Source: Clostridia bacterium (GTDB lineage: Bacteria > Bacillota > Clostridia > Christensenellales > Aristaeellaceae). From it: a stretch of DNA of 64,000 nt. The notes beneath the pieces are model-generated. The model worked only from the letters and a program-made list of their open reading frames with translations, was not told where the DNA came from and searched no databases. Below are positions 54,140-63,769 of the stretch, piece after piece; the first letter of the stretch is position 1; every line of letters starts with the position of its first letter. The position numbers and the translations under genes are program-made. Location: NCBI GenBank assembly GCA_017519405.1, contig JAFWSH010000001.1, positions 17,530 to 81,529 of the forward strand, given 5' to 3'.

Positions 54140-56369
54140 GGGAATCATCCTTTCTTGTTGAATTCCTGCCGCCCGTGGGCCGGGCGGTCTGCTTGACATA
54201 GGCGAGAGCGCGCCGGACGGAGGGGGCAGTGCGGCCGGCGGGGGTGAAGAGAATCTCCTGGGGGGTGAGGGTGACGGTGCCGGTGGAGCCCGCCAGGGTT
54301 TTCCGCTCCAGCAGGAGCAGCAGGAGCTTTTGCGTGAGCTCCGGTCCGCCGCCCCGCGTGAGGGCGTCCTTCCACAGGGTGAGGGCGCAGCCGGACTGAT
54401 CGCAGCTGAAGGCCCGGGGGCTCTCCAGCACCTTTCCCTTTCCGCAGAGGGGGCACACGGCGCCCTCCACCGGGGGATTCTTCCAGCCGCCGCTTTTGCG
54501 TCCACCACCCCGCCTCTCCTCCCCGGGAAAGGCCACCGCGGGGCTCTGGTTCCGGGCGTAGTCCACCAGGTAGGCGGTGAAGCGGCGGATGCTCCCCATG
54601 AAGGCCACAGGGTCCTGCTCGTCCCGGGTGATCTTGTCCAGGGCCAGCTCCCACCGGCCGGTGGTCTCCGCGCTGGTCAGGGCCTCCGGCATCACATCGA
54701 TGAGCTGCACGCCCTTGTCCGTGGCCAGGAGCTGCTTGCCCTTGCGCTGGACGTAGCCCACCTTGATCAGCCGCTCGATGATGGCGGCGCGGGTGGCGGG
54801 GGTGCCGATGCCGCTGCCCTTCATCTGCCGGACGATCTCCCGGTCGTCGGACTCGGCGCCGGCGGTCTCCATGGCCCGGAGCAGGGAGGCGTCGTTCATC
54901 TGGGCGGGGGGCTTGGTGGCGTCCTCCTTCACGGCGGTGCCGGCCACGGTGCGGCTGTCCCCCTCCTTCAGGGGCGGCAGTACGGCGTCCTCGTCCTCTG
55001 CGTCGGCGTCCTTCTTCCTGCCCCGCTCCTTCTTTTCCTGCTCGGCCGGGGGAATGGCCCGCCATCCCTCCTCCACCACGGTCCTGCCCCGGGTCCGGAA
55101 GGTCTCCTCCTCCACCCGGGTGATCACCGTGGTGGCGTCGTAGACCAGATCCGGACAGAAGGCGGCCAGGGTGCGCCGCACCACCAGGTCGTACAGGGCG
55201 CGCTCATCGGGGGAGAAGCTGTCGGGATTCACCCGGTGGGCGGTGGGGATCAGGGCGTGGTGATCGGTGACCTTGCCGGCGTCGATGGTCCGGGGACTCA
55301 CCCGGAGCTTGCCCTCCGCCTGGGTGAGGGGCACCCATTGCTGGTAGGTCGGGGGCAACAGCCGGAAGGTTTCCCCCACCTTGGGGATCATGTCCGGTGG
55401 GAGGTAACGGCTGTCGGTGCGGGGGTAGGTGAGGGCCTTGTGCTTCTCATAGAGCTCCTGGGCCAGTTTCAGGGTCCGGTCGGCGGTGAAGCCCAGCTTC
55501 TGGTTGGCCTCCCGCTGGAGGCTGGTGAGGTCGAAGAGCTGGGGCGGCGCTTGGCGCTTCCGGGCGGTCTCCGCCTTGGCCACCACGCCGGTTTTGCCCT
55601 TGATCCGCCGGGCAATGGCCTCCGCGGCCGCCTTGTCCTTCAGGTGGGTGTCCGGCGAGAGGGCGGGGGAGAACCACATGCCCCGGTAATCCCCGAAATC
55701 CGCCATCAGCACGGCGTACTTCTCCGGCTTGAAGGCCTCGATCTCCCGGCGGCGCCGCACCAGCAGCGCCAGGGTGGGGGTCTGGACCCGGCCCACGGAG
55801 AGCAGGGCGTCGTAGCGCAGGGTGAAGGCCCGGCTGGCGTTCATGCCCACCAGCCAGTCCGCCTCGCTGCGGCACCGGGCGGAGCGGAAGAGTCCGTCAT
55901 AGTCCGCCCCCGGCCGGATGTCCGCAAAGCCCTGGCGGATGGCCTCGTCGGTCATGGAGTTGATCCACAGGCGCTGCACGGGCTTTTTGCATTTCGCCAT
56001 GATATAGATGTAGCGGAAGATCAGCTCGCCCTCCCGTCCCGCGTCTGTGGCGCAGATCACGGAGGTGGTCTCCGGGGCGTTGATCAGCGCCTTGACGATG
56101 GCAAACTGGGCTTTGGAGGAGGGGATGACCTTCAGGGGGATGTCCTCCGGCAGGATGGGCAGGGTGTCGAAGCTCCAGCGCTTGTATTTTGCGTCCATCT
56201 CGTCCGGCTCCTGGAGGGTGACCAGATGGCCAACGGCCCAGGTGACCACATAGCCGCCGCCGGAGAGACAGCCCTCGCCCCGTTGGCTGCAGCCCAGCAC
56301 CCGGGCGATATCCCGGCCCACGCTGGGCTTTTCGGCCACCACAACCGTGCGGCCGGCCGTCTCGGCCAT
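54108..56369 (-). CDS. topB: DNA topoisomerase III (type IA)
   Basis: Type IA topoisomerase of 753 residues that removes negative supercoils and resolves recombination intermediates. The N-terminal Toprim domain has VVAEKPSVGRDIARVLG and DAGREGELIFRYI, and active-site Tyr lies in YPRTDSRYL (about 318-326). The C-terminal part has a single zinc-finger-like pattern CPLCGKGK and FSCDQSGCALTLW. ATG 56369 has AGGAGGTGAG upstream; an in-frame ATG 14 codons up is less well placed. It is first in the topB-pepF-hypothetical operon. Confidence 0.95.
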   Translation of the reverse strand: MAETAGRTVVVAEKPSVGRDIARVLGCSQRGEGCLSGGGYVVTWAVGHLVTLQEPDEMDAKYKRWSFDTLPILPEDIPLKVIPSSKAQFAIVKALINAPETTSVICATDAGREGELIFRYIYIMAKCKKPVQRLWINSMTDEAIRQGFADIRPGADYDGLFRSARCRSEADWLVGMNASRAFTLRYDALLSVGRVQTPTLALLVRRRREIEAFKPEKYAVLMADFGDYRGMWFSPALSPDTHLKDKAAAEAIARRIKGKTGVVAKAETARKRQAPPQLFDLTSLQREANQKLGFTADRTLKLAQELYEKHKALTYPRTDSRYLPPDMIPKVGETFRLLPPTYQQWVPLTQAEGKLRVSPRTIDAGKVTDHHALIPTAHRVNPDSFSPDERALYDLVVRRTLAAFCPDLVYDATTVITRVEEETFRTRGRTVVEEGWRAIPPAEQEKKERGRKKDADAEDEDAVLPPLKEGDSRTVAGTAVKEDATKPPAQMNDASLLRAMETAGAESDDREIVRQMKGSGIGTPATRAAIIERLIKVGYVQRKGKQLLATDKGVQLIDVMPEALTSAETTGRWELALDKITRDEQDPVAFMGSIRRFTAYLVDYARNQSPAVAFPGEERRGGGRKSGGWKNPPVEGAVCPLCGKGKVLESPRAFSCDQSGCALTLWKDALTRGGGPELTQKLLLLLLERKTLAGSTGTVTLTPQEILFTPAGRTAPSVRRALAYVKQTARPTGGRNSTRKDDSHAQASQEKRD

Positions 56370-56399
56370 GGGCTCACCTCCTGTCTGTGCATCATGCAG

Positions 56400-56428
56400 A
56401 GTGTACCACACGTTTCCCGATGGAGCAA
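56400..56428 (-). promoter_or_regulatory. Promoter of topB operon
   Basis: Minus strand: TTGCTC (56423-56428), 17-nt spacer, TACACT (56400-56405). Confidence 0.55.
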
Positions 56429-56437
56429 GGGAGAATC

Positions 56438-56466
56438 TTGACCACAGGCGGAAGATTCGGTATAAT
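56438..56466 (+). promoter_or_regulatory. Promoter of lgt operon
   Basis: TTGACC (56438-56443), 17-nt spacer, TATAAT (56461-56466). Confidence 0.8.
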
Positions 56467-56500
56467 CGGCCATGAACAGAAACGGAAAGGGGGATGGGGG

Positions 56501-57433
56501 ATGCCGGCCAGCCGTTTTATTTTCGGATCCCTTCCCTGGTACAGTGTACTGGTGACCACAGGCATTCTGGTGGCCTTTTTGCTCTGCAGTGCGGAGGAGA
56601 AGCGGCTGCAGCTGCCCAAGGACACGGCGGTGGATTTCGCCCTGATGGTGATTCCCCTGGGGGTCATCGGCGCCAGAATCTATTATGTGCTCTTCTCCTG
56701 GGAGGCGTACCGGAACAACCCCATCTCTGCCCTGTACATCTGGGAAGGCGGCCTGGCAATCTACGGCGCCGTCATCGGCGGCATCCTCGGCGCCTGGATC
56801 CTCGCCCGCCGGAAGAAGATCTCCCTGCTGAGCCTGCTGGACATGGTGTCGCCGGGACTGGTGCTGGCCCAGGGCATCGGCCGCTGGGGCAATTTCTTCA
56901 ATATGGAGGCCTACGGCGAGGAGATCACCAGCCGGACCTGGCAGTTTTTCCCTGCGGCGGTGCAGATCGGGGAGAAGTGGCACATGGCCACCTTCTTCTA
57001 TGAGTCCGCCGCGGACGTGGCCATTTTCCTGGGCCTGTGGCTGACCCGGGGGAAGCGCACCCGGAAGGGGGACACCTTCCTGTGCTATCTGCTGCTCTAC
57101 GGGGCCGCCCGCTTTGTGATCGAGGGCCTCCGGACAGACAGCCTCTACGGGTTTGCCGGGCTGCGGGTCAGCCAGGTGCTGAGCATGCTGATGTGCCTGG
57201 CGGTGTGCCTTGTCTGTGCGTGGCGCTGCAAGCCGGCCTGCCGCTGGCTTCTGCTGCTGCCTGCCCTGGGGGTGGCCACGGCCTGCGCGCCTGCCATGGC
57301 CGGGGCGGGGACAGGCCTGCGGACCCTGGGGGCGGCCTGCTTCTCCCTGCTGGCCATCACGGCCTGCGGGCTGATGATCCGGCGGAAGTGCCTCAGGGAG
57401 GGGGAAGGGGATGCCCAGCGGGAAGCTTGCTAA
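56501..57433 (+). CDS. lgt: Prolipoprotein diacylglyceryl transferase
   Basis: Inner-membrane enzyme that attaches diacylglycerol to lipobox Cys, first step of lipoprotein maturation, 310 residues. About seven hydrophobic segments, the signature GIGRWGNFFNMEAYG (near 127-141) and TFFYESAADV and YGAARFVIEGLR are conserved. ATG 56501 has AAAGGGGGATGGG upstream. The window encodes several lipoproteins (6237-7055, 10580-11569, 11572-13131) that would be substrates. The gene overlaps the following serine hydrolase gene by 23 nt. Confidence 0.95.
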   Translation: MPASRFIFGSLPWYSVLVTTGILVAFLLCSAEEKRLQLPKDTAVDFALMVIPLGVIGARIYYVLFSWEAYRNNPISALYIWEGGLAIYGAVIGGILGAWILARRKKISLLSLLDMVSPGLVLAQGIGRWGNFFNMEAYGEEITSRTWQFFPAAVQIGEKWHMATFFYESAADVAIFLGLWLTRGKRTRKGDTFLCYLLLYGAARFVIEGLRTDSLYGFAGLRVSQVLSMLMCLAVCLVCAWRCKPACRWLLLLPALGVATACAPAMAGAGTGLRTLGAACFSLLAITACGLMIRRKCLREGEGDAQREAC

Positions 57434-58580
57434 CCTGGTCTACCGCGCTGCCCTGCCGGTGGCGGGGGTGCGCTCGGCCCTGACCCACCGTGCCGCCGGT
57501 CAGCCCCTGGTCCATCCCGAACACTATCGCCGCCTCCTGGCCCGGCACCATGTATCCGGGGCGTCGCTGCTGCTGCAAAGCGGGGACAGACGGGCAGAGA
57601 TCTTCAGCTCCGTGAGCCGCCCCGGTGCCAAGGAGGTGACGGAGGACAGCCTGTTCCGGGTGGCCTCCCTCACCAAGATGGTCACGGCGGCGGCGGTGCT
57701 GCGGCTTTGCGACCGGGGGCTGCTGCAGCTGGACGCCCCGCTGGCGGATCTGCTGCCCGGTGCCGGTGCCACGGACGCAGCGGGCATCACCCTGCGTCAG
57801 CTCCTCAGCCACACCTCCGGACTGCGGGACACCCCGGCGGCGGACGAGGCGCTTTCCGGCGGGAAAACCTGGCAGGCGGTGCTGGAGGCGCCGGGCACCC
57901 TGGGGTCGGCCCCCGGGGAGCGCTTTGCCTACTGCAATTTCGGCTTCGGCCTGGCGGGCTGTGTCCTGGAGCAGGCGACGGGCCTGCCGGTGAGTCAGGT
58001 GCTGGCCCGGGAGGTCCTGCTGCCGCTGGGCATGCGGGGCAGCCTGGACGCCTCCACCCTGGACCCCGGGGCCATCGTGCCCATCACCCGGGTGCTGAGC
58101 CGGCACAGGGGCCCGGACGTGCGGGTGACGCCCCTGGGGCGCATTCCCCTCACCGGGCCGGACCCGGAGCGGCACTTCGGGCACACGGCGGGGGCCCTGT
58201 ACACCGACGCGCCTTCCCTCTCCCGGCTGCTGGGGATGATCGCGGCGGGCGGCCTGCACGAGGGGCAGCCCTTCCTCTCCCCGGCCATGGCGGCGGAGAT
58301 GACGCGGGTCCATGCCGTGTACGGGAAGCTCAGCCCCACCCTGTCCTACGGCCTGGGACTGCTGATCATCCTGGACCCCCGGCTGTCGGCCCACAGGATT
58401 CTGGGCCACCAGGGCTTTGCCTACGGCTGTGCGGACGGCGCCTTCCAGGAGGAGAAAACCGGCCGGCAGGTGATCTTCCTGAACGGCGGCTGCAGCGAGG
58501 CCCGCTGCGGCCGGCTGGGGGTGGGCAACCGGGACATTCTCCGGTACGCCCTGGGGGAGGAGATGGCTGCGTGGAAGTGA
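57411..58580 (+). CDS. Serine hydrolase (class C beta-lactamase / PBP4* family)
   Basis: Protein of 389 residues with the serine-penicilloyl fold. SxxK motif SLTK (about residue 86), YxN motif YCN (about 166), and HQG motif in GHQGFAYG (about 330) are all intact. No signal peptide is clear, so it may be cytoplasmic or use a non-classical export. Substrate is not determinable: esterase, peptidase or wall-related. Its ATG lies in the lgt end, and recX starts within its last codons (GTG 58571), so the four genes are translationally coupled. Confidence 0.88.
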   Translation: MPSGKLANLVYRAALPVAGVRSALTHRAAGQPLVHPEHYRRLLARHHVSGASLLLQSGDRRAEIFSSVSRPGAKEVTEDSLFRVASLTKMVTAAAVLRLCDRGLLQLDAPLADLLPGAGATDAAGITLRQLLSHTSGLRDTPAADEALSGGKTWQAVLEAPGTLGSAPGERFAYCNFGFGLAGCVLEQATGLPVSQVLAREVLLPLGMRGSLDASTLDPGAIVPITRVLSRHRGPDVRVTPLGRIPLTGPDPERHFGHTAGALYTDAPSLSRLLGMIAAGGLHEGQPFLSPAMAAEMTRVHAVYGKLSPTLSYGLGLLIILDPRLSAHRILGHQGFAYGCADGAFQEEKTGRQVIFLNGGCSEARCGRLGVGNRDILRYALGEEMAAWK

Positions 58581-59227
58581 CGGAGGTCAAGAAGACGGGG
58601 CGCCGCTACACCCTGCGCATCGGCGGCGAGACGATCCGGGTCGCCGGAAGCGTCTTTGAGGAGCGCCCGCTGGCGGCGGGGGACGAGGTGGACCTGGAGG
58701 AGTATGACAACTGGCTGCTGCTGCGGCAGTACCGGCCTGCCATGGAGTATGCCCTGAATCTGCTGGCCCGGCGGGCCTTCGCGGAGGGGGAGCTGAAGCA
58801 GCGCATCCGCCGGGTGGGCTATCGCCCGCTGACGGCGGACATGGTCTGCCACAAGCTGAAGACTGTGGGGGTCCTGGACGATGCCGACTTCGCCCGGCAG
58901 TGGGTGGAGGGGCAGCTGGGCCGGGGCATCGGCAGCCGGCGCATCGCCCGGGAACTGAGCATGAAGGGCGTCACTCGGGAGGAGGCGGAGGAGGCCATGG
59001 CGGATACAGACGCCGCAGAGGCGGAGGCGGCCTGCGCGCTGGCTGAGAAGGGGCTGCGCCGGGCAAAGAACGGCGAGGACCCCCGCAAGACAAACCAGCG
59101 GGTGCTGGCATTGCTGGCCCGGCGGGGCTATGACTACAACACGGCGAAAACCGCGCTGGCCCGGGCCAAGGAGCGCCTGGGCAGCGGGGATGAGACCGAG
59201 GACGGAGAGGATTTGTTCAATGATTGA
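58571..59227 (+). CDS. recX: RecA regulator RecX
   Basis: Helical protein of 218 residues that modulates RecA filaments. The three-helix repeats are visible: [40 protein letters not shown], and [20 protein letters not shown]. An N-terminal extension of about 50 beta-type residues ([17 protein letters not shown]...) is typical of Gram-positive RecX. GTG 58571 has GGGGGAGGAG 8 nt upstream. Its end overlaps the DUF711 gene start by 8 nt. Confidence 0.9.
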   Translation: MEVTEVKKTGRRYTLRIGGETIRVAGSVFEERPLAAGDEVDLEEYDNWLLLRQYRPAMEYALNLLARRAFAEGELKQRIRRVGYRPLTADMVCHKLKTVGVLDDADFARQWVEGQLGRGIGSRRIARELSMKGVTREEAEEAMADTDAAEAEAACALAEKGLRRAKNGEDPRKTNQRVLALLARRGYDYNTAKTALARAKERLGSGDETEDGEDLFND

Positions 59228-60566
59228 CACGGGGGAGATCTTCCAGACCCTGCACATGATCCAGTCGGAGAATTTCGACATCCGCACCATTACCCTGGGC
59301 ATCAACCTGCTGGACTGCTCGGACCGGGATCCGGAGCAGACCGGACGGCGCGCCTACGACAAGATCTGCCGGATTGCCGGCAGGCTGGTGGAGACCGGGG
59401 ACGAGATCTCCCGGGAGTTCGGCATCCCCATCGTGAACAAGCGGGTCTCCGTGACCCCGGTGAGCCTGATCTGCCAGGGGGATCCCCGGCCCATCGCCCG
59501 GTGGCTGGACAAGGCGGCCCACCAGATCGGCGTCAACTTCCTGGGAGGCTATTCCGCCATGATGCACAAGGGCGCCACCGCGGCGGACGAGCGTCTGCTG
59601 GCCTCCATCCCGGAGGTGCTGGCGGAGACGGAGCGCCTCTGCTCCTCCGTGAACGTGGGCTCCACCCGGGCGGGCATCAACATGAATGCCGTGCGGGAGA
59701 TGGGGGAGATCGTCAAGCGGACCGCAGAGATGACCGCAGACAGCGACGGCCTGGGCTGCGCCAAGCTGGTGGTCTTCTGCAACGCGGTGGAGGACAATCC
59801 CTTCATGGCCGGCGCCTTCTGCGGCATCGGGGAGCCGGAGTGCGCCGTGAACGTGGGGGTATCCGGCCCCGGCGTGGTGAAGCAGGCGCTGGAGCATGTG
59901 AAAGGGGAGCCCTTTGACGTGGTGGCGGAGACCGTCAAGCGCACCGCCTTCAAGATCACCCGGGTGGGGCAGCTGGTGGCCCGGGAGGCCTCCCAGCGGC
60001 TGAACATCCCCTTCGGCATCGTGGACCTGTCCCTGGCCCCCACCCCCGCCATGGGAGATTCCGTGGCGCATATTCTGGCGGAGATGGGCCTGGAGATGGC
60101 GGGCGCGCCGGGGACTACGGCGGCCCTGGCCCTGCTCAACGACGCCGTGAAGAAGGGCGGCGTCATGGCCTCCGGCCACGTGGGCGGCCTCTCCGGCGCC
60201 TTTATCCCGGTGAGTGAGGACATCGGCATGATCGAGGCGGCGGGCGCGGGTGCCTTGACCCTGGAGAAGCTGGAGGCCATGACCTGTGTGTGCTCCGTGG
60301 GCCTGGACATGATCGCCATCCCCGGGGACACGCCGGCGGAGACCATCTCGGGCATCATCGCCGACGAGGCGGCCATCGGCATGGTGAACAACAAGACCAC
60401 GGCGGTGCGGGTGATCCCGGCGGTGGGCAAGCAGGCGGGGGACCGGGTGGAGTTCGGCGGACTGCTGGGCTTCGCGCCGGTGATGCCGGTGAACCGCTTC
60501 TCCTGCGCGGATTTCATTGCCCGGGGCGGCCGGATTCCGGCTCCGCTGCACTCCCTGAGAAACTGA
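59220..60566 (+). CDS. DUF711/UPF0210 protein
   Basis: Protein of 448 residues in the UPF0210 family, with [20 protein letters not shown] at the N-terminus and the family's typical length and [37 protein letters not shown] segment near the C-terminus (given here as several conserved pieces). Structures of this family relate to glycyl-radical/ribonucleotide-reductase-like barrels, but the function is not established. Usually an ACT-domain gene (UPF0237) precedes it; here recX does. ATG 59220 overlaps the recX stop. Confidence 0.88.
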   Translation: MIDTGEIFQTLHMIQSENFDIRTITLGINLLDCSDRDPEQTGRRAYDKICRIAGRLVETGDEISREFGIPIVNKRVSVTPVSLICQGDPRPIARWLDKAAHQIGVNFLGGYSAMMHKGATAADERLLASIPEVLAETERLCSSVNVGSTRAGINMNAVREMGEIVKRTAEMTADSDGLGCAKLVVFCNAVEDNPFMAGAFCGIGEPECAVNVGVSGPGVVKQALEHVKGEPFDVVAETVKRTAFKITRVGQLVAREASQRLNIPFGIVDLSLAPTPAMGDSVAHILAEMGLEMAGAPGTTAALALLNDAVKKGGVMASGHVGGLSGAFIPVSEDIGMIEAAGAGALTLEKLEAMTCVCSVGLDMIAIPGDTPAETISGIIADEAAIGMVNNKTTAVRVIPAVGKQAGDRVEFGGLLGFAPVMPVNRFSCADFIARGGRIPAPLHSLRN

Positions 60567-60591
60567 GCGCTGTATTCCCGTTGTTTTTCCC

Positions 60592-60620
60592 TTGATTCAT
60601 CTCCCGGCGGCGGGTAGAAT
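60592..60620 (+). promoter_or_regulatory. Promoter of isocitrate dehydrogenase gene
   Basis: TTGATT (60592-60597), 17-nt spacer, TAGAAT (60615-60620). Confidence 0.65.
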
Positions 60621-60655
60621 AGAATGGACCGACATGGACGGAGGAGCGAAGCAGC

Positions 60656-62134
60656 ATGCGGAAGATTGAGATGAAGACCCCGCTGGTGGAGATGGACGGA
60701 GACGAGATGACCCGGGTGCTCTGGCAGATGATCAAGGAGAAGCTGATCCTGCCCTTTGTGGAGCTGAAGACGGAGTACTACGACCTGGGCCTGCCCCACC
60801 GGGACGAGACGGGGGACCAGGTGACCATCGACGCGGCGGAGGCTACCCGCCGACTGGGCGTGGCCGTGAAGTGCGCCACCATCACCCCCAACCGGCAGCG
60901 GGTGGAGGAGTATGGCCTCCACGAGATGTGGAAGAGCCCCAACGGCACCATCCGGGCCATCCTGGACGGCACCGTGTTCCGCGCGCCGATTCAGGTGGAG
61001 GGCATCCGCCCGGTGGTCCGCACCTGGGAGAAGCCCATCACCATCGCCCGCCACGCCTACGGGGATATCTACAAAAACGTGGAGATTGCCGTGCCCGGCC
61101 CCGGAACCGCCAGGCTGGTCTTCACCGGAGAGGACGGGGAGACGAAGGAGGCTGTCATCCAGCAATTCCGGGGTCCCGGCGTCCTCCGGGGGGTGCACAA
61201 CCTGGATGCCTCCATCGCCTCCTTTGCCCGGAGCTGCTTTGCCTACGCCCTGGACAAAAAACAGGACCTCTGGTTCTCCGCTAAGGACACCATCTCCAAG
61301 ACCTATGACGCCCGCTTCCGGGACATCTTCCAGGAGATCTATGACGCGGAGTACCGGGAGGCCTTCCGGCAGGCAGGCATCACCTACTTCTACACCCTGA
61401 TCGACGACGCCGTGGCGCGGGTGATCCGCTCCAAGGGCGGCTTCATCTGGGCCTGCAAGAACTACGACGGCGATGTGATGAGCGATATGCTGGCCACCGC
61501 CTTCGGCTCCCTGGCCATGATGACCTCCGTCCTGGTCTCCCCGGACGGTAAGTATGAGTATGAGGCGGCCCACGGCACGGTGACTCGCCACTACTACCGC
61601 TACCGGGCGGGGGAGAAGACCTCCACCAACCCCACCGCCACCATCTTCGCCTGGTCCGGCGCTCTGCGCAAGCGGGGAGAGCTGGACGGCCTGCCCGAGC
61701 TGGTGCACTTTGCCGACGTGCTGGAGGCCGCCACCCTGGACACCATCGCCGGCGGCACCATGACCCGGGACCTGGCGGCCCTGTGGGAAGGGGAGGCGGA
61801 GTCCGTCAACAGCGAGGAGTTCCTGGATGCCATTGCCGGGCGCATGGAGGAGGAACTCTACGCCGACAGCGGGGAGGGCCTGGAGACCATCACCATTGTG
61901 GACGATGAGGGCAACGAGGTGACCGCCACGGTGGTCTACCGTGCCATCCGCGGCGAGGACGAATTTGCCGTGCTGGTGGATGACGAGGGGGGCGCTCTGG
62001 TGGTCCGCTGCGTCTATGACGGCGAGGAGGAGAACAGCTACCACTTTGAGGAGCCCGATGCCGAGACGGCGGACAGCGTGTTTGCCGAGTTCGAGGAAGA
62101 GATGGAGAACTATCCGGAGGACGAGGATGAGTGA
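60656..62134 (+). CDS. icd: NADP-type isocitrate dehydrogenase with C-terminal DUF1292 domain
   Basis: The first ~400 residues are a eukaryotic-like (type II) NADP isocitrate dehydrogenase, converting isocitrate to 2-oxoglutarate: TPLVEMDGDEMTRV, KSPNGTIRAILDGTVFR, the metal site KNYDGDVMSDMLA and the cofactor loop AAHGTVTRHYY. Residues ~408-492 are a second domain, ITIVDDEGNEVTATVVYRAI to an acidic end, matching DUF1292 (YrzB-like). The reading frame is continuous and no stop or frameshift is seen. The ATG at 60656 follows a GGAGGAGC site. The stop overlaps the start of a separate DUF1292 gene. Confidence 0.92.
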   Translation: MRKIEMKTPLVEMDGDEMTRVLWQMIKEKLILPFVELKTEYYDLGLPHRDETGDQVTIDAAEATRRLGVAVKCATITPNRQRVEEYGLHEMWKSPNGTIRAILDGTVFRAPIQVEGIRPVVRTWEKPITIARHAYGDIYKNVEIAVPGPGTARLVFTGEDGETKEAVIQQFRGPGVLRGVHNLDASIASFARSCFAYALDKKQDLWFSAKDTISKTYDARFRDIFQEIYDAEYREAFRQAGITYFYTLIDDAVARVIRSKGGFIWACKNYDGDVMSDMLATAFGSLAMMTSVLVSPDGKYEYEAAHGTVTRHYYRYRAGEKTSTNPTATIFAWSGALRKRGELDGLPELVHFADVLEAATLDTIAGGTMTRDLAALWEGEAESVNSEEFLDAIAGRMEEELYADSGEGLETITIVDDEGNEVTATVVYRAIRGEDEFAVLVDDEGGALVVRCVYDGEEENSYHFEEPDAETADSVFAEFEEEMENYPEDEDE

Positions 62135-62396
62135 GACCGAGGGTGAGATGATCTTTCTGGCGGACGAGGAGGGGGAGGAGACCGCCTTCCGCCTCCTGGG
62201 GCGCCTGGCGTGGAAGGGAAAAACCTACGCCTTCCTGGAGGACCCGGAGGACGAGGGCAGCGTGATGGTTTTCTCCGTCATTCCCACGGACGAGGGGGAG
62301 AGCTTTGAAATGCTGGAGGATGAACAGACCGCCGAGGAGGTCTTCTACCTGTTTGAGGCGGAGGCAGACGACTACGAGGTGGGCCCGGCGGAGTAG
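62127..62396 (+). CDS. DUF1292 protein
   Basis: Acidic protein of 89 residues with the DUF1292 pattern (IFLADEEGEETAFRLLGRL, YAFLEDPEDEGSVMVFSVI, EEVFYLFEAE). It overlaps the stop of the isocitrate dehydrogenase-DUF1292 fusion by 8 nt and has CGGAGG 7-8 nt upstream of the ATG. Its domain is similar to that fused to the dehydrogenase, so the pair probably arose by duplication or by fusion of one of two tandem copies. DUF1292 proteins are common in Firmicutes; their function is unknown. Confidence 0.88.
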   Translation: MSETEGEMIFLADEEGEETAFRLLGRLAWKGKTYAFLEDPEDEGSVMVFSVIPTDEGESFEMLEDEQTAEEVFYLFEAEADDYEVGPAE

Positions 62397-62460
62397 CATG
62401 TCTCCCTGGGCTGTCCCGGATCTGACCGAATCGGCGTGAACGCCCAAGAAAGAGAAAGAC

Positions 62461-62500
62461 AAAAGACATCCCGGAACCCATAGCGGGCGGGATGTCTTTT
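62461..62500. terminator. Bidirectional terminator
   Basis: AAAAGACATCCCG (62461-62473)/CGGGATGTCTTTT (62488-62500), perfect 13-bp stem, between convergent genes. Confidence 0.9.
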
Positions 62501-62515
62501 TCGATCCGGTGCCGT

Positions 62516-63262
62516 TTATGTCAGCTTTCCATACTGTTCGTCGTCCACGGGCTCCAGCCATTCGGCCCTGCTGTCCTGGCCGGGCACCTCGATGGCCAGG
62601 TGCTGGAACCAGCTGTCGGCGGCAGCGCCGTGCCAGTGCTTGACGCCCGCGGGGATGTTCACCACATCGCCGGGCTGCAGCGCCCGGGCTTCCTTACCCC
62701 ACTCCTGGTACCAACCCCGCCCGCTGACGCAGATGAGCATCTGGCCGCCGCCCCGGGTGGCGTGGTGAATGTGCCAGTTGTTCCGGCATCCGGGCTCGAA
62801 GGTGACATTGTACACCGGCACCTGCTCTGTGGAGAGCGGCGCCAGATAGCTTTGCCCGATGAAGTACCGGGCATAGGCGTCGTTCTTCTGCCCCACGGGG
62901 AAGACCGACAGGTTGGAGGGAACCCCGTCCAGGTCGCTCTCTTCATCGCCGTACACTTCCTGAATCAGCGGGAATGTGCTCCAGGCCTTGGGCCAGCCGC
63001 AGTAGAAGGCCAGCTGCGTCACGATTTCCACCGCTTCCTGCCGCGTGACGCCGTGATCCTTTCCGATGGACAGATGCGCCTTCAGCTGTGGATACAGGCC
63101 GGCGGAGAAAAGCGCGGCGATGGTGATCATACTGCGGTCCCGGGGAGAGAGCTCCTTTTCCCGGGACCAGACCTCTCCAAAGAGCACGTCATCGTTCAGT
63201 TCCGCGAACTTCGGAGCCAGCTTGCCCAGGTTGTCCCGCCCGGCGGTTTGTTTCTTTGCCAT
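62516..63262 (-). CDS. Carboxymuconolactone decarboxylase-cupin fusion protein
   Basis: Protein of 248 residues. The N-terminal domain (about 5-100) is of the CMD/AhpD type (LSPRDRSMITIAALFSAG, EIVTQLAFYCGWPKAW) with a single Cys instead of the CxxC of peroxidases. The C-terminal domain (about 125-240) is a cupin with the metal-type motif HIHHATRGGGQ and PAGVKHWHG. Such fusions are widespread in anaerobes, often beside flavodoxin genes; reaction unknown, possibly quinone or aldehyde handling. ATG 63262 has AAGGAGG upstream. It follows the chimeric gene by 22 nt. Confidence 0.85.
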   Translation of the reverse strand: MAKKQTAGRDNLGKLAPKFAELNDDVLFGEVWSREKELSPRDRSMITIAALFSAGLYPQLKAHLSIGKDHGVTRQEAVEIVTQLAFYCGWPKAWSTFPLIQEVYGDEESDLDGVPSNLSVFPVGQKNDAYARYFIGQSYLAPLSTEQVPVYNVTFEPGCRNNWHIHHATRGGGQMLICVSGRGWYQEWGKEARALQPGDVVNIPAGVKHWHGAAADSWFQHLAIEVPGQDSRAEWLEPVDDEQYGKLT

Positions 63263-63284
63263 GGTGTTTTCCTCCTTGCTCTCT

Positions 63285-63749
63285 TCAGGGCTCAATGCCG
63301 AGGCCGGATGCCCAGTCTCTCAGCTCCTCCGCCGTGGTGCGGGGGTTGAAGCGCCGGCCCTCCAGCCAGGTGCCTGCACCGGCTTGCTGTTCCAGGTGTT
63401 TCATGCTGTTTCCCAGACCGGAGCTGCCGGAGGTGAAGAAGACCGCCAGGGACTTGTCCGTCAGGTCCACACGCTCCACAAAGCTGGACAGGATGCGCGG
63501 TGTGTCCCCCCACCAGATGGGGGAGCCGATCAGCACGGTGTCATACGCCGTCAGGTCGGGCAGCTCTCCTGCGATGGCAGGACGGCAGGCGGGATCATTC
63601 ATTTCGATGGAGGTGCGGGTGAAACTGGTGGCCGCGCCGATCTCCTTGATGGTGATCTCCTTGAAGCTCGTGGTTTCATACAGCGCCGCGCAGGCCGCGA
63701 TGATTTCCTCTCTTCGCGCCGTGGTCAGTTCCGGCGAGCCTCTGGGCAT
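63285..63749 (-). CDS. Chimeric ORF: TetR-family N-terminus fused to flavodoxin C-terminus
   Basis: Protein of 154 residues. Residues ~5-48 (REEIIAACAALYETTSFKEI, TIKEIGAATSFTRTSI) are the helix-turn-helix of a TetR repressor, but the sequence leaves the TetR pattern exactly where the third helix should continue with YNYF-like residues. From about residue 50 it is the C-terminal half of a flavodoxin (CRPAIAGELPDLTAYDTVLI, SPIWWGD, FFTSGSSGLGNS). The flavodoxin N-terminus with its first FMN phosphate loop is missing. An in-frame deletion joining a tetR gene to a downstream flavodoxin gene explains this. GGGGGGCTTC precedes the ATG. Confidence 0.75.
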   Translation of the reverse strand: MPRGSPELTTARREEIIAACAALYETTSFKEITIKEIGAATSFTRTSIEMNDPACRPAIAGELPDLTAYDTVLIGSPIWWGDTPRILSSFVERVDLTDKSLAVFFTSGSSGLGNSMKHLEQQAGAGTWLEGRRFNPRTTAEELRDWASGLGIEP

Positions 63750-63769
63750 GAAGCCCCCCGAATCAAAAC

